From: Oscillatoriaceae cyanobacterium Prado104
GTDB lineage: Bacteria; Cyanobacteriota; Cyanobacteriia; Cyanobacteriales; Microcoleaceae
Assembly: GCA_025454405.1 (NCBI GenBank)
Contig: JALOON010000006.1
Location: 124,001 to 188,000, forward strand
Direction of reading: 5' to 3'
DNA: 64,000 bases
This document shows positions 18,201 to 27,102 of the stretch, in pieces. The notes beneath the pieces are model-generated. The model searched no databases. It worked only from the letters and a program-made list of their open reading frames with translations, and was not told the DNA's origin. The position numbers were made by a program, and so were the translations under genes. How positions within the stretch are numbered: position 1 is the stretch's first letter; every line of letters begins with the position of its first letter.

Positions 18201-20082
18201 CTGCTACGATATTGATATTGCCTGCTGTTCCAAGATCGATCGACCTTGTTTCAATATTGCCACCAACTGAACTCAAATTAATCGAGCTATTAATATTAGC
18301 AGGAAGGATGTCATCTGTCAAGATAATATTGTCGCCAGCTTGAATATCTACAGTCGAACTAGATGTTAAACTGCCCCCAACGATCGCCGATCCCGCACTG
18401 CTATCGATCTCAACTTGACCGCCGTTAATGTTTCTAGTTGCCACAGTTCCCGGTGCCGACAAAATCACAGGTCCGCCAGCAGAAATATTTTCCACAGCAA
18501 TTGTATTTGCGGACAAAAGCGGCGTTTCAGTCAAATTTGGATCGTCATCAAAACCGTCAGCAACCGGATTGACAGGATTTGCCAAACTCGATACTCCCGC
18601 CCGCAGGATTAAAGCCGGACTGCTGGTTAAAATAGCAATATCCGGATCGAGATTCGCGTTTGCATTACCCAATGCAGCATCGGGACCAGTAATTATAATA
18701 TCCCCACTAATAATGCTACCCCTTGCCTCTATTTTCAGCGAAACACCCGTATAATCTCCCAAAAAAACATCACCTTCCGCGCTGATAATCGGATCGAACA
18801 AACTCACAAAATTTCCCGGCATTCCCGACAGATTTCGGATCGAAAAATTGCCTCTCGAAGCAAAGTGAGCGTCGCCAGAAATTGCACCGTTGCTAACCAA
18901 ACTCAAATCGCCACCGCTTTGGAATTCCGGGGGAAGAGACAAGCCTCCGATCGCATTTTGAGTGAGAATATCGATCGCGCGATCGCCCCTAATATATAAA
19001 TTACCCCCAGCCCTACCCAAAAAAGGATTTTGCGCGCTATCCCGCACCCGCAAGGTATCGAGTGCCGCCAAATTCATATTGCCTGTTGCTTGCAACTGAA
19101 CCCCCGCCAACGTAAGATTTCCTGCTGCCAATATTTCGGCATTTCCTGCATTTAATTGCGGTGTTTGAGATACATTGCTAGCAGCAATCGCCACATCTCC
19201 AGGATTCACCTGCAAGCCTGACTCCACAAGCCTTACAGTACCGTCAGCAGCAACATCCACACCAGAGGCCAGACTCGTGCCACTACCTGTCAGCAACTGC
19301 GGCAAAGCAACAGGATTTAAATTCTGTTGGGAAGTTCCCAAATTCTCGCTCTTTGCTACTTCCAAACTCAATAAATGTCCGGTTTGACTGATGCGCAAAA
19401 CATTCTTTCCCGGAACCGCAGCAACTGTAATTTGCCCCCCCGGTGCCGACAAATTCCCCGTACTGACAACCGTACCGCCTAACAAAGACAAATTCTGCCC
19501 AGGCTTCACAGCTAAGTTAGCGGTATTAATAATACTTCCAGGTTGAGCCGTACCAAAATAAAAAGCGTTTGGCTGGCCGACCAACGTGCTAAAATTATTC
19601 GAGCCAGTTGCATTAAACCAATTAGAACCGAAGCCAACATTAGTCGCAGCAGTCGCCGTGAAAGAGGCCGGCACGTTCAAACTCGCGTTCGGACCGAAGA
19701 CAATCCCGGCAGGATTAATTAAAAATAGATTGGAATTGCCACCGGTAACAGAAATCAAACCGTTAATTAACGAAGCATCGCCACCAGCAATCCGAGATAA
19801 GATATTTTGAATAGATGGGTTAGTCAGAAAATTGGCCATTTGACCTTCATTCAAACCGAATTGCTGGAAACTGTGAAACAGATTCGCCCCATCTGGCGAC
19901 AAACTGCCGCCGGTGATATCGTAGCGGTTGCCACTGCTGTTAACAACAGTGCCAGTACCGTCAGTAGCAGGCGCGATCGTTTGCGCCCGCGCTGCTGACA
20001 AATAAAATTTATTAAAAATTAACAAAGAAAACGGACAAATAAATATTCCGAAGTTTTTAATTTTTGAGTTAACCTTTTTCAT
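15280..20082 (-). CDS. Filamentous-haemagglutinin-type secreted protein with C-terminal CHAT protease domain
   Basis: About 1600 residues from the preferred ATG at 20082 (MKKVNSKIKNFGIFICPF, a signal-peptide-like start); an upstream ATG at 20124 adds 14 residues. Order: signal peptide, a two-partner-secretion haemagglutinin domain (FLTNPSIQNILSRIAGG, NLFLINPAGIVFGPNA), a long beta-helix of G/N/S/I-rich repeats, a (TPP)n-rich linker encoded at about 16710-17000, then a CHAT caspase-like domain with catalytic His in IVHLATHGEF and Cys in LLVLSACRTAVGD. Such TPS-CHAT fusions are known in cyanobacteria; the role is probably cell-surface proteolysis or self/non-self interaction. No TpsB transporter gene is in the window. 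Confidence 0.9.
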   Translation of the reverse strand: MKKVNSKIKNFGIFICPFSLLIFNKFYLSAARAQTIAPATDGTGTVVNSSGNRYDITGGSLSPDGANLFHSFQQFGLNEGQMANFLTNPSIQNILSRIAGGDASLINGLISVTGGNSNLFLINPAGIVFGPNASLNVPASFTATAATNVGFGSNWFNATGSNNFSTLVGQPNAFYFGTAQPGSIINTANLAVKPGQNLSLLGGTVVSTGNLSAPGGQITVAAVPGKNVLRISQTGHLLSLEVAKSENLGTSQQNLNPVALPQLLTGSGTSLASGVDVAADGTVRLVESGLQVNPGDVAIAASNVSQTPQLNAGNAEILAAGNLTLAGVQLQATGNMNLAALDTLRVRDSAQNPFLGRAGGNLYIRGDRAIDILTQNAIGGLSLPPEFQSGGDLSLVSNGAISGDAHFASRGNFSIRNLSGMPGNFVSLFDPIISAEGDVFLGDYTGVSLKIEARGSIISGDIIITGPDAALGNANANLDPDIAILTSSPALILRAGVSSLANPVNPVADGFDDDPNLTETPLLSANTIAVENISAGGPVILSAPGTVATRNINGGQVEIDSSAGSAIVGGSLTSSSTVDIQAGDNIILTDDILPANINSSINLSSVGGNIETRSIDLGTAGNINIVAGQNVNSRGELRGVAVNVTSNSGSLSVGDNTATQNITLNAAGDLNTSNINAATVTASSINGNVTAGNIITSGDVRIAAGQTISTGNINNPVPPNLVNPIPVISLNARNNLSVGSIDAPSANIALRATNGLSSRGNIQGLAVDLNSDAGNIAIGNVGSSGIVNIIGSNNITAGDLLGTLVNANSRSGNILLGAGTATTSILNLTASGDITAGDLRGVGVNANSNSGRIAIGNTDGTTGNVTLRAPLAVNAENLQGVAVDVSSSRGTVETGNINAAEIVNILAAGDSTIDVNIGRINVNPVSGAIAPTVSINAQNDLVILSVNAPGGNITITTPDLIRITDTFINQNGTRVSLSTVGGNQPGSISIRHGGGNRNPQIPFIEGDARVNGTAAGTASNSVNIVPPTPTSPTPPTPTPTPLTPTPTPPTPTPPTPPTPPTPPTPPTPPTPPTPPTPPTPPTPPTPPTPPNEPTPPTPPTPPNEPTPPTSPTPPNEPTPPNEPPTSLFPEPDRPLNPQQLENQNRVARDIKIIPEPIPEERIVTPRVVSNLIDLNTGTPVFQSVFRGDIASQLDTGNVSEALSLLDNSFSGQFKQYFGQEFREEALSTQEIQNQLEKLSAATGIKPSIIYLFSRSDQLDLVLITASGAITYKSVPAANREQLIRVVTRFREELTKPGVRGTTSYLPFAKQLYQWIVAPLEPTLKEREIDTISFIADAGLRGFPFAALHDGQQFLIENYNLNLMPSVTLTDTRYIDIRNLRVLAMGASEFTDLNPLPAVPAEIASIARTWPGASFLNEGFTVENLTREHQRNPFGIVHLATHGEFRPGAASNSFIQFWDSRLQLNQLRQLNLNNPQVNLLVLSACRTAVGDESAELGFGGLAVQSGVQTAVASLWYVSDEGTLGLMSEFYQQLRTAPIKSAALRQAQIAMLRGEVRLEGGKLRGTSRGTDVQLPESLRNFRDTKFVHPYYWSAFVMIGSPW
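16704..17000. repeat. GGAGTTGGT trinucleotide-type repeat coding the (TPP)n linker
   Basis: About 300 bases of nearly perfect GGAGTTGGT units lie within the haemagglutinin-CHAT gene, with NEPTPP variants at one end. They encode a Pro/Thr linker between the beta-helix and the CHAT domain. Such tracts usually vary in length between strains. Confidence 0.9.
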
Positions 20083-20315
20083 ACTATCTCTATTACCAAA
20101 TATTAAGGATTTGTCAACTGCCAACGTTCAGTCCAGCGCTCGCGTCGAAACCTGTCAACTCTCAACTCTCAACTGTCCACTCTCAACTGCCAACTCAAAA
20201 CTCAAAACTCCCGAACAACTCCCAAAAAACTCAAAACTCAAAATTCAAAACTCAAAACTCCCGAACAACTGTTTAGCTTAATTATGGCACTCGCAAACAA
20301 CAAATTAACTCATTT

Positions 20316-21209
20316 ATGACAACTCCCACAATCAAAAGCCTCTACACCGATGGCGCTTGTTCCGGCAACCCTGGCCCAGGCGGCTGGGGTGCAGTAGTTT
20401 GCTTTGCTGACGGCAACTGTCACGAACTCGGAGGTGGAGAGCCCCTAACTACTAACAACCGCATGGAAATGCAGGCGGCCGTCGCTGCCCTAGAATTTTT
20501 GGCAAATTCCGGTCAAACCGAACCAGTTATCCTGTACACCGACAGCGAATACCTCAAAAACGGTATCACCAAATGGATAAAAGGCTGGAAAAATAAAGGC
20601 TGGAAAACCTCAACTGGCAAAGATGTTGTCAACCAAGACTTGTGGCATTTGCTAGACAAGCTGAATTGCCGCCAAGTAAAGTGGGAACATGTCCGCGGTC
20701 ACTCCGGCGACTTCTACAACGAACGCTGCGATGAAATTGCTCGCAGCTTTTCCCGCAATTTGATTCCGGAACTCAAACAGGCGGGAACTTTTGCCTGCAA
20801 GGATGCGACGCCACCTCCGGCTGCGGAAAATCCAATTGTTTTGGAAGAAACGGACGCAACTGGTAACAAAAGGATAGAATCCTATGTCATAACTTCTGAC
20901 CTTCTCATCTCCGATGCTGCCATGATGGATTCAAATGCCGATACCCTGGAGAACTTGCCCCGCGAGGTGAGGGTTCAGGAACTCCGAAACCTGATCGAAA
21001 CCTTGCACATAGCCGACGAAGTTGCCACTAAAGGCTACTTGATTACCAGTTCCGAACTGGCTGACTTGATGGATGTAAACGCCAGCGCTGTCACCAGTCG
21101 CGGAGATAACTGGGTGTGGCGAAATTGGGTGGTTTCTCGCGTGCGCCGCGAGGGAAACCAGATTCTCTGGCAATTGGAGCGCATAGACCACGTTAGTTCT
21201 GCTGATTAA
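20316..21209 (+). CDS. rnhA: Ribonuclease HI with extra C-terminal domain
   Basis: 297 residues, about twice the usual length of 150-160. The N-terminal RNase HI part has all acidic active-site motifs: [18 protein letters not shown] (Asp), [13 protein letters not shown] (Glu), [12 protein letters not shown] (Asp) and [14 protein letters not shown] (Asp). It degrades RNA in RNA-DNA hybrids. After a variable linker (about 160-210), residues 210-297 form a compact domain ([52 protein letters not shown]) that looks like a winged helix and may add nucleic-acid binding. Confidence 0.93.
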   Translation: MTTPTIKSLYTDGACSGNPGPGGWGAVVCFADGNCHELGGGEPLTTNNRMEMQAAVAALEFLANSGQTEPVILYTDSEYLKNGITKWIKGWKNKGWKTSTGKDVVNQDLWHLLDKLNCRQVKWEHVRGHSGDFYNERCDEIARSFSRNLIPELKQAGTFACKDATPPPAAENPIVLEETDATGNKRIESYVITSDLLISDAAMMDSNADTLENLPREVRVQELRNLIETLHIADEVATKGYLITSSELADLMDVNASAVTSRGDNWVWRNWVVSRVRREGNQILWQLERIDHVSSAD

Positions 21210-22058
21210 TATCAGCTATTAGTTATCAGTCATTAGTTGTTAATCACTGATGGCTGGTAACTGTTTAAAAGGAAGATTTTTGATAGTTGACACCTCACAT
21301 ACCTGAAAACTGCTGTAAGTATTTTTCCAGATAGGGCAAGGCTTCCAGAATCTTTTTAGGAGATGTCTAATAATACTTCGCTATTTTGTCATTTCGATCG
21401 GCACTTTACTTGTTTCTTTAAACAGTTTTCCGGGAAAGATTGCCGCGCAGTCTGAAGCTGTAGAATTCGATAATACCAATTCTCTATGAAGTTGCACTTA
21501 ATAAAAGAAGGAAAGGTCTTTAAGTTAAACCATGCCTCAATTCTACAAAATAATTTTAAGATATCGCAGCTACCTTTTTTAGTCAAGTCCCCAAACGCAC
21601 AAAATTTGTCAAGTAATTGAGAATTATTCCTAATCTTTTTTCAGAGAAACTGCCAAAAGCCCCAAATTAATAAATTTCACGAACAAATATAAAGTGTTGT
21701 GAAGGCGCGTGCCCGACAACACCCAGACGCACACTGATGTCTATGACAAATTCTCGCTCGAGTTGCGCTCGCATTGTGGAAAATGCCGCTCGATCGCGCG
21801 ACTCTAGATAAAATTTGCATCCAGCGCATCCTTAAGGAGAAATGGTAGATCGGTAAACAGTTGCAGAATAAAGACTTGGAGATTTCCGTACCGACAATCT
21901 CCCTGCCTTTCATCCCGCCGCTAAACTGGGTACAGTTATAACGGGGGACTTCCCGGCGAGCAGTTAAATATCGCGTTACGGTCGATCGCATAAATTTTCG
22001 AGGCGATTTTAGATGGAAATTCAGACAATCTAAAATCGCCTGAGGTATTTTGTAAACT
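21210..22058. other. 850-bp non-coding spacer with decayed mobile-element-like hairpin
   Basis: No convincing gene. An imperfect hairpin just after rnhA (about 21217-21261, arms AGTTATCAGTCATTAG and CACTGATGGCTGGTAACT) may act as terminator. On the minus strand, 21913-21948 folds into a nested stem (TCCCCCG/CGGCGGGA outer, AACTG/CAGTT inner), reminiscent of the right end of IS200/IS605-type elements, but no transposase or TnpB frame remains beside it. Confidence 0.4.
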
Positions 22059-22484
22059 TTAGGAGGCGGTTGCTGATGCTACTTTTTGAGTGCTGCTGTG
22101 ACTTGCCAGTTGAATTAATTCAACTTTATATCCATCCGGATCTTGGACGAAAGCGATAACTGTCGAACCGTGTTTCATCGGGCCGGGTTCGCGGGTAACT
22201 TTGCCGCCGTGCGCTTTAATTTCTTCGCAAGTTCCGTAAATGTCGTCAACGCCGATCGCTATGTGACCGTAAGCATCTCCTAAATTGTATTCTGCAACGC
22301 CCCAATTGTAGGTTAATTCTAAGACTGTATGGTCGGATTCGTCTCCGTAGCCTACAAAAGCTAGAGTGAATTTGCCGTCGGGATAGTCTTTTTGCCGCAG
22401 CAGTTTCATGCCGAGGACTTCGGTGTAGAATTTGAGAGATTCTTCTAAGTTGCCGACTCGGAGCATTGTGTGTAGTAGGCGCAT
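22059..22484 (-). CDS. gloA: Lactoylglutathione lyase (glyoxalase I)
   Basis: 141 residues, family-typical. Metal ligands fit the bacterial Ni/Zn enzyme: His5 (RLLHTMLRV), Glu in [11 protein letters not shown], His in [10 protein letters not shown] and Glu in GYKVELIQ. Isomerises the methylglyoxal-glutathione hemithioacetal to S-lactoylglutathione in the cytoplasm. It is a monocistronic minus-strand gene in front of the copper block. Confidence 0.96.
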   Translation of the reverse strand: MRLLHTMLRVGNLEESLKFYTEVLGMKLLRQKDYPDGKFTLAFVGYGDESDHTVLELTYNWGVAEYNLGDAYGHIAIGVDDIYGTCEEIKAHGGKVTREPGPMKHGSTVIAFVQDPDGYKVELIQLASHSSTQKVASATAS

Positions 22485-22705
22485 TTTGCTAAATCCCAGT
22501 TTTGTAAGCTTTTTTTCATTTTAGCGGGGTTTGGTGGGTTTTGTGAAGGAGATTTTTTTTAATTTACTGCAGAGGGCCGAGAGGAAGAGGTGAGGGGGTA
22601 AGTTCTGAGTTTTAAGTTTTGAGTTTTGAATTGTGAACTGTCTTTAACTCAAAACTCAAAATTCAAAATTCAAAACTCTTCCCTCTTCCTTCTTCCTTCT
22701 TCCTT

Positions 22706-24952
22706 CTATTTGGGTTGGAAATTGCGCAGTCGCAGGGCGTTTGTTACTACGGAAAGCGAACTGAATGCCATGGCTGCACCGGCGACGATGGGATTTAGCA
22801 GCAAGCCGAAGAAGGGGTACAAAATACCGGCCGCGATCGGAATTCCGGCGATGTTGTAGATGAAGGCAAAAAATAGGTTTTGGCGGATGTTGCGCATGGT
22901 CGATCGCGATAGTTGGATTGCTGTAACTATGCCTTGCAAATCTCCTGAAATTAAGGTGATGTCGCTGGCTGCGATCGCGACATCCGTGCCCGTGCCGATC
23001 GCAATTCCGATGTCTGCTAAGGCTAATGCTGGTGCGTCGTTGATGCCGTCTCCTACCATCGCAACTATTTTTCCTTCGCTTTGCAGTGCTTGAATGCGAT
23101 CTGCTTTTTGGTCGGGTTTGACTTCGGCAAAAATGCGATCGATGCCGACTGCACGGGCAATCGCTTCTGCTGTTGGGCGGTTGTCTCCTGTCAGCATCAC
23201 TACTTCTAAACCGAGTTTTTTCAGTGCTGTTACTGCTGCTGCTGACGACGGTTTTAGAGCATCGGCAATGCCCAGAATTGCTTCGATTTTGCCGCTGACG
23301 GCCATCCACACAACTGTTTTGCTTGTGGCTTCAAAAGCTCTCGATCGCAGTTCTAAATATTCGGTATCGCAACCTAATTCTTGCATCCATCTCAGGGTTC
23401 CCAGGGCAATCTGTTTTCCGCCAACAATTCCTCTGACTCCGCTGCCAGCAACGGCTTCAAAATCAGCAACATCTATTAAATTTACTTCTTGCGATCGCGC
23501 GTATCTCACCACAGCTTCACCTAAGGGATGTTCCGAGTTTTGCTCTACAGATGCCGCCCATTGCAGCAAGTTTAATTCGTTACGATCGGCCGTTCCTTTT
23601 ACTGTTATAAAATCTGTTACCGTCGGCTTGCCTTGGGTGAGAGTTCCGGTTTTATCTAATACAATAACCTGAATTTTTTGAGCCAGTTCTAAACTATCAG
23701 CTCCTTTAATTAAAATCCCGTTTTCCGCACCTTTGCCGGTTCCTACCATCACCGCTGTCGGAGTTGCTAAGCCCAAGGCGCAGGGACAGGCAATAATCAA
23801 CACTTCTACCATTGTGATTATCGCTAAAGTGAGGTTGCCCGTGAGGCTAAACCAGATGATAAAAGTAGCTAGAGCGATCGCAATTACTGCGGGGACAAAC
23901 CAACGAATTATTTTATCTGCTAACTTTTGAATCGGTGCTTTTGAACCCTGGGCGTCCTGCACCATCTTGACAATTTGAGCTAAAAATGTATCTTTACCGA
24001 TTCGAGTAGCGCGAAATTTAAAGCTGCCAGTTTTGTTGATTGTAGCGCCGATTACTTCATCGCCAACTTGTTTTTTAACTGGCAAGCTTTCACCTGTTAC
24101 CATTGACTCATCGATGTTAGAAACACCTTCAATAACTTCGCCATCTACGGGGATTTGTTCGCCCGGACGTACCTGCACGATGTCGTTAATTGCTACTTGG
24201 GCGATCGGTACTTCTAACTCTTGACCTTCCCGAACAATCCGCGCTGTTTTTGCTTGCAAACCCATGAGTTTGCGAATGGCTTCTGAAGTTTCTCCCCGAG
24301 CGCGTTTTTCTAAGGTTTTTCCCAGCAAAATTAAGGCGATGACGCTTGCTGCTACTTCGTAGTAAACGCCAGAGTGCAAACCTCTCGCTGCGAATAAATG
24401 AGGGAAAAATGTTACAAATGCTGAATAAAAGAAAGCAGCACTCGTACCCAAAGCAATTAGGGTATCCATTGTAGCGGCGCGCCGTTTGAGGGATTTCCAA
24501 GCCCCTGTATAAAACGAACTGCCGCACCAGAATTGTACTGGTAAAGTTAGGAAGAATTGCAGCCAATAATTGTGCAGCCATGCGGGAATAAATGGCAGGT
24601 GCAAACCTGTCATTGCTGGGATTGCGCCGAGAAATAGTACAATGCTAATGATGCCTGCCGTCCAAAGTTTCCGCTGCAAGTTTTGAGATTCAAATCGCGC
24701 GGATTTCGCTACTATTTCATCATCTTCTGCCGCGATTTCTTGCAGCGGTAAAGCTTTATATCCTGCGTCATCTACAGCAGCTTGAATTGTTTCGAGATTG
24801 GTGGCTTTGGCATCATATTGGATCGCAGCTTGTTCCATGCCAAAATTGACACTGCACTCGATGACGCCGGGAACAGATTTAATTGCTTCTTCCACAGCAG
24901 AGGCACAAGCTGCGCAACTCATGCCTTGCAGTTTGACTGTGAGATTGTCCAT
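22706..24952 (-). CDS. copA: Copper-translocating P1B-type ATPase
   Basis: 748 residues. One N-terminal HMA metal-binding domain ([16 protein letters not shown]) is followed by eight predicted membrane segments, the actuator TGES loop (MVTGESLPV), the CPC ion site in [13 protein letters not shown], the phosphorylation motif [11 protein letters not shown] and the hinge [15 protein letters not shown]-terminal membrane residues [15 protein letters not shown] match Cu(I) pumps. It probably exports Cu(I) across the plasma or thylakoid membrane (CtpA/PacS-type; sequence alone does not settle which). The HMA chaperone gene lies about 170 bases upstream on the same strand, separated by GAAGAAG and CCAATTCCC repeats. 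Confidence 0.95.
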   Translation of the reverse strand: MDNLTVKLQGMSCAACASAVEEAIKSVPGVIECSVNFGMEQAAIQYDAKATNLETIQAAVDDAGYKALPLQEIAAEDDEIVAKSARFESQNLQRKLWTAGIISIVLFLGAIPAMTGLHLPFIPAWLHNYWLQFFLTLPVQFWCGSSFYTGAWKSLKRRAATMDTLIALGTSAAFFYSAFVTFFPHLFAARGLHSGVYYEVAASVIALILLGKTLEKRARGETSEAIRKLMGLQAKTARIVREGQELEVPIAQVAINDIVQVRPGEQIPVDGEVIEGVSNIDESMVTGESLPVKKQVGDEVIGATINKTGSFKFRATRIGKDTFLAQIVKMVQDAQGSKAPIQKLADKIIRWFVPAVIAIALATFIIWFSLTGNLTLAIITMVEVLIIACPCALGLATPTAVMVGTGKGAENGILIKGADSLELAQKIQVIVLDKTGTLTQGKPTVTDFITVKGTADRNELNLLQWAASVEQNSEHPLGEAVVRYARSQEVNLIDVADFEAVAGSGVRGIVGGKQIALGTLRWMQELGCDTEYLELRSRAFEATSKTVVWMAVSGKIEAILGIADALKPSSAAAVTALKKLGLEVVMLTGDNRPTAEAIARAVGIDRIFAEVKPDQKADRIQALQSEGKIVAMVGDGINDAPALALADIGIAIGTGTDVAIAASDITLISGDLQGIVTAIQLSRSTMRNIRQNLFFAFIYNIAGIPIAAGILYPFFGLLLNPIVAGAAMAFSSLSVVTNALRLRNFQPK

Positions 24953-24969
24953 CTTAATGCACTCCTAAA

Positions 24970-25116
24970 AATGAGGGAAGAAGGAAGAAGGAAGAAGGAA
25001 GAAGGAAGAAGGAAAAGGGAAGAGTGGGATCATTAACAATTACCAATTCCCTCCGCTTCGCTTCGCCAATTACCAATTCCCAATTCCCAATTCCCAATTC
25101 CCAATTCCCAACTATC
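24970..25116. repeat. GAAGAAG and CCAATTCC microsatellites between chaperone and copA
   Basis: Two short tandem tracts, (GGAAGAA)n at 24974-25014 and (CCAATTCC/CAATTCC)n at 25040-25110, fill the gap between the two copper genes. The same units occur at 46598-46640, 49105-49120, 51940-51965 and 53595-53675. Confidence 0.8.
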
Positions 25117-25123
25117 AACTAAT

Positions 25124-25318
25124 TTAAATAGCTGGATAGCCAACAGATGCGATCGCTTTTCTAACTTCGCTTTCCTGTTTCGCAGTTTGAATTGTTACCA
25201 CTTTTGTTTTGACATCGGCGGCAACCGTCGCGTTTGAGTCTACTGTTTGCACTGCTTTTGTTATCGTCTTTGCGCAAGCAGAACAAGCCATTTTGGGTAC
25301 TTTTAACTGTAAAGTCAT
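25124..25318 (-). CDS. Heavy-metal-associated (Atx1-like) copper chaperone
   Basis: 64 residues, a single HMA domain. The metal site is MACSACAKT (CxxC) near residue 11, with the usual beta-alpha-beta-beta-alpha-beta pattern ending VGYPAI. Cyanobacterial Atx1 hands Cu(I) to P1B ATPases, and its position just upstream of copA fits. A MerR-type promoter lies immediately upstream. The His seen in loop 5 of Synechocystis Atx1 is not evident here (Tyr at VGYPA). Confidence 0.92.
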   Translation of the reverse strand: MTLQLKVPKMACSACAKTITKAVQTVDSNATVAADVKTKVVTIQTAKQESEVRKAIASVGYPAI

Positions 25319-25369
25319 GGTTGAAACCTCACTAGAAATTACTCTGCTTTAAAGATGAATTTTTTCAAG

Positions 25370-25399
25370 TTTATAATCTCCAGTTAGCTGGAGAGTCAA
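25370..25399 (-). promoter_or_regulatory. MerR-family-type promoter of the chaperone/copA unit
   Basis: On the minus strand: -35 TTGACT, then the dyad CTCCAGCTAACTGGAG (25378-25393), then -10 TATAAA, with an 18-base spacer; the start codon lies about 50 bases further on. A long spacer filled by a CTCCAG..CTGGAG palindrome is the hallmark of promoters controlled by MerR-type metalloregulators (CueR, ZntR, CoaR). The cognate regulator gene is not in the window. Confidence 0.65.
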
Positions 25400-25572
25400 G
25401 CGGTGAATTCTAAAATAAATCTTAAAGTGAGATTGTCCGGTGCGCTACATTAAGTAGTTAGATTATCGGATGCGCGCTGCGCACCCAAGATTAGTAAGGT
25501 GCGCGCTGCGCACCCGCAAGATAAACTAAACTGCGCCAATCGTGAATAAATCTTTACAGTCGATCGTCCAAA

Positions 25573-25591
25573 ATTTCATCCTAATTTCATT
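25573..25591 (+). promoter_or_regulatory. Candidate copper-responsive operator upstream of DUF305 gene
   Basis: ATTTCATCCTAATTTCATT, a direct repeat TTCAT-N6-TTCAT. A -10-like TATAAA (25611-25616) lies 19 bases downstream, placing the box where an activator would touch RNA polymerase. It matches 18 of 19 bases of the box before the multicopper oxidase. Confidence 0.6.
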
Positions 25592-25728
25592 GAAATGTGA
25601 AAACATCAAATATAAATGGCTGTTTTAAGTAAGTTAGCCGAATGAAACCTGCATCGCAACAGCCCAAAATCCTTAGGATTTAGTATTTTTCCTGCTTCCT
25701 TCTTTGTTATTATTAAGAGCAAAAATCC

Positions 25729-26436
25729 ATGAAACCAGTTGCATTAAAAACCAGCTTTGCTGCGCTGACATTAACCGCCACAGTCGCCACCAGCAGCGCA
25801 ATTCTAGCAGCTTGTTCGCAAGCTCCTACCAGCCAGAATCAAACTCCAAACATTACCCCAGCAACCCAAACTAGCAGCCAGCAACATACAGCACAAGGCC
25901 ACAATATGAGTGGCATGAATCACAATATGTCGATGGATTTGGGCCCGGCAGATGCCGACTACGATTTGCGATTTATTGATGGCATGACAGTACACCATCA
26001 AGGTGCTGTAAATATGGCACAAGAAGTGCTGGCAAAATCCAAACGCCCGGAAATGAAAAAGCTAGCAAATGACATTATTGCCGCTCAAAAACGCGAAATC
26101 GAGCAAATGAAAGAGTGGCGAAAAACTTGGTATCCCAAAGCCAGCAGTACGCCGATGGCTTATCACCCTCAAGCCGGCCACATGATGGCAATGACTCCCG
26201 AACAAATGCAAGATATGATGATGAGCATGGATTTAGGCGCTGCTGGCGACCAATTCGATTTACGTTTTCTGAATGCGATGATTCCGCACCATGAAGGTGC
26301 TTTGGTGATGGCAGAAGATGCTTTGCATAAGTCGAAACGGCCGGAAATGAAGAAATTATCTCAAGAGATTTTGGATTCGCAAAAGCAAGAAATCGCGCAA
26401 ATGAAAGAGTGGCGAAAAGCTTGGTACAAACAGTAA
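25729..26436 (+). CDS. DUF305 lipoprotein, two tandem DUF305 units (CopM-like)
   Basis: 235 residues. A lipoprotein signal with lipobox LAAC (about residue 28) is followed by a Met/His-rich stretch (HNMSGMNHNMSM) and two DUF305 repeats. Each contains a DLRF-x5-M-x2-HH core (MTVHHQGAVNMAQEVL and MIPHHEGALVMAEDAL) and the shared tail KSKRPEMKKL...QMKEWRK. The repeats are so alike (KSKRPEMKKL is identical) that a recent internal duplication is likely. Family knowledge: the cyanobacterial DUF305 protein CopM binds copper in the periplasm. It shares an upstream motif with the multicopper oxidase. Confidence 0.88.
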   Translation: MKPVALKTSFAALTLTATVATSSAILAACSQAPTSQNQTPNITPATQTSSQQHTAQGHNMSGMNHNMSMDLGPADADYDLRFIDGMTVHHQGAVNMAQEVLAKSKRPEMKKLANDIIAAQKREIEQMKEWRKTWYPKASSTPMAYHPQAGHMMAMTPEQMQDMMMSMDLGAAGDQFDLRFLNAMIPHHEGALVMAEDALHKSKRPEMKKLSQEILDSQKQEIAQMKEWRKAWYKQ

Positions 26437-26445
26437 CAGGAATTT

Positions 26446-26521
26446 TGCAAAAAACCCGGTTTGCGAGCAAAATTGTCGCTTTTTGGGAGAGATTTTGGCG
26501 CAGAAATCGGGTTTTTGGGTA
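26446..26521. repeat. AAACCCGGTTT-family paired repeat
   Basis: AAAAAACCCGGTTTGCG and AGAAATCGGGTTTTTGG face each other after the DUF305 gene and may serve as its terminator. They are a diverged member of the family at 5459, 51902 and 54756. Confidence 0.55.
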
Positions 26522-26568
26522 CTCATGCGTTGTAAGACATAAATTTTACTTGGGTTAATTACTTTGGT

Positions 26569-26716
26569 TAAATAGGGCTTGCTGAATAAAACTCTCAGCC
26601 CCCGAGAGCAATGGTTTTGAGCCTTTTGCGATCGATTTAGTGCCAGGTTATGGCATAGAGATGGTCTATGCCCTATGCCCCCCTCACCAAAAGACTTATT
26701 CAGCAAGCCCTAAATA
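26569..26716. mobile_element. 136-bp MITE-like element with perfect 15-bp terminal inverted repeats
   Basis: GGGCTTGCTGAATAA (26575-26589) and its exact reverse complement TTATTCAGCAAGCCC (26696-26710) bound a non-coding 136-bp segment. Both sides carry the same six bases TAAATA (26569-26574 and 26711-26716), as expected for a target-site duplication. Ends of the type GGGCTTGCTGAATAA are known from full-length insertion sequences; this copy has no transposase and would need one supplied in trans. Confidence 0.8.
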
Positions 26717-27102
26717 GTCTTTGGTGAAAATCAGTCCGAGACGCAGGTGCTCGCTGATGCAGGGCGCGCAGCGCGCACCTTAGTGCGATGAGTTAGCCCG
26801 ATCGGGCTGTCGTTATTTGGTTACGCAAGGGTTTGAGGGCGATCTCGCCCGATCTCAGCAACTGTGCGAAAGCAAATCTGTTTCCTTTCTCACATCTTGC
26901 CCGGAGGCAACCCTTGACCGATCGAGATGGTACGCTATAAAACATAAAGTAATTTAATGCCTGTAGCTGCCTGAAAACAGCCTGCCACCAACCCGCGATA
27001 TTCAATCCGGTTAATTGCACCCGATAATTGTCTGGCCGTACCGCGCTATGTAACCTAAATTTGACGTGACCGATCGAGCAGGAGCCTCTAAGGGGAAAAA
27101 AT

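Noticed and set aside
21301-21361. Minus-strand short frame KKILEALPYLEKYLQQF
   Set aside because: Looks like a protein end but is limited by a stop 9 codon-lengths or less upstream; too short to assign and may be a relic.
22656-23309. Minus-strand frame of 217 residues
   Set aside because: Overlaps copA in another frame; composition (Arg/Ser/His-rich) is that of a shadow frame.
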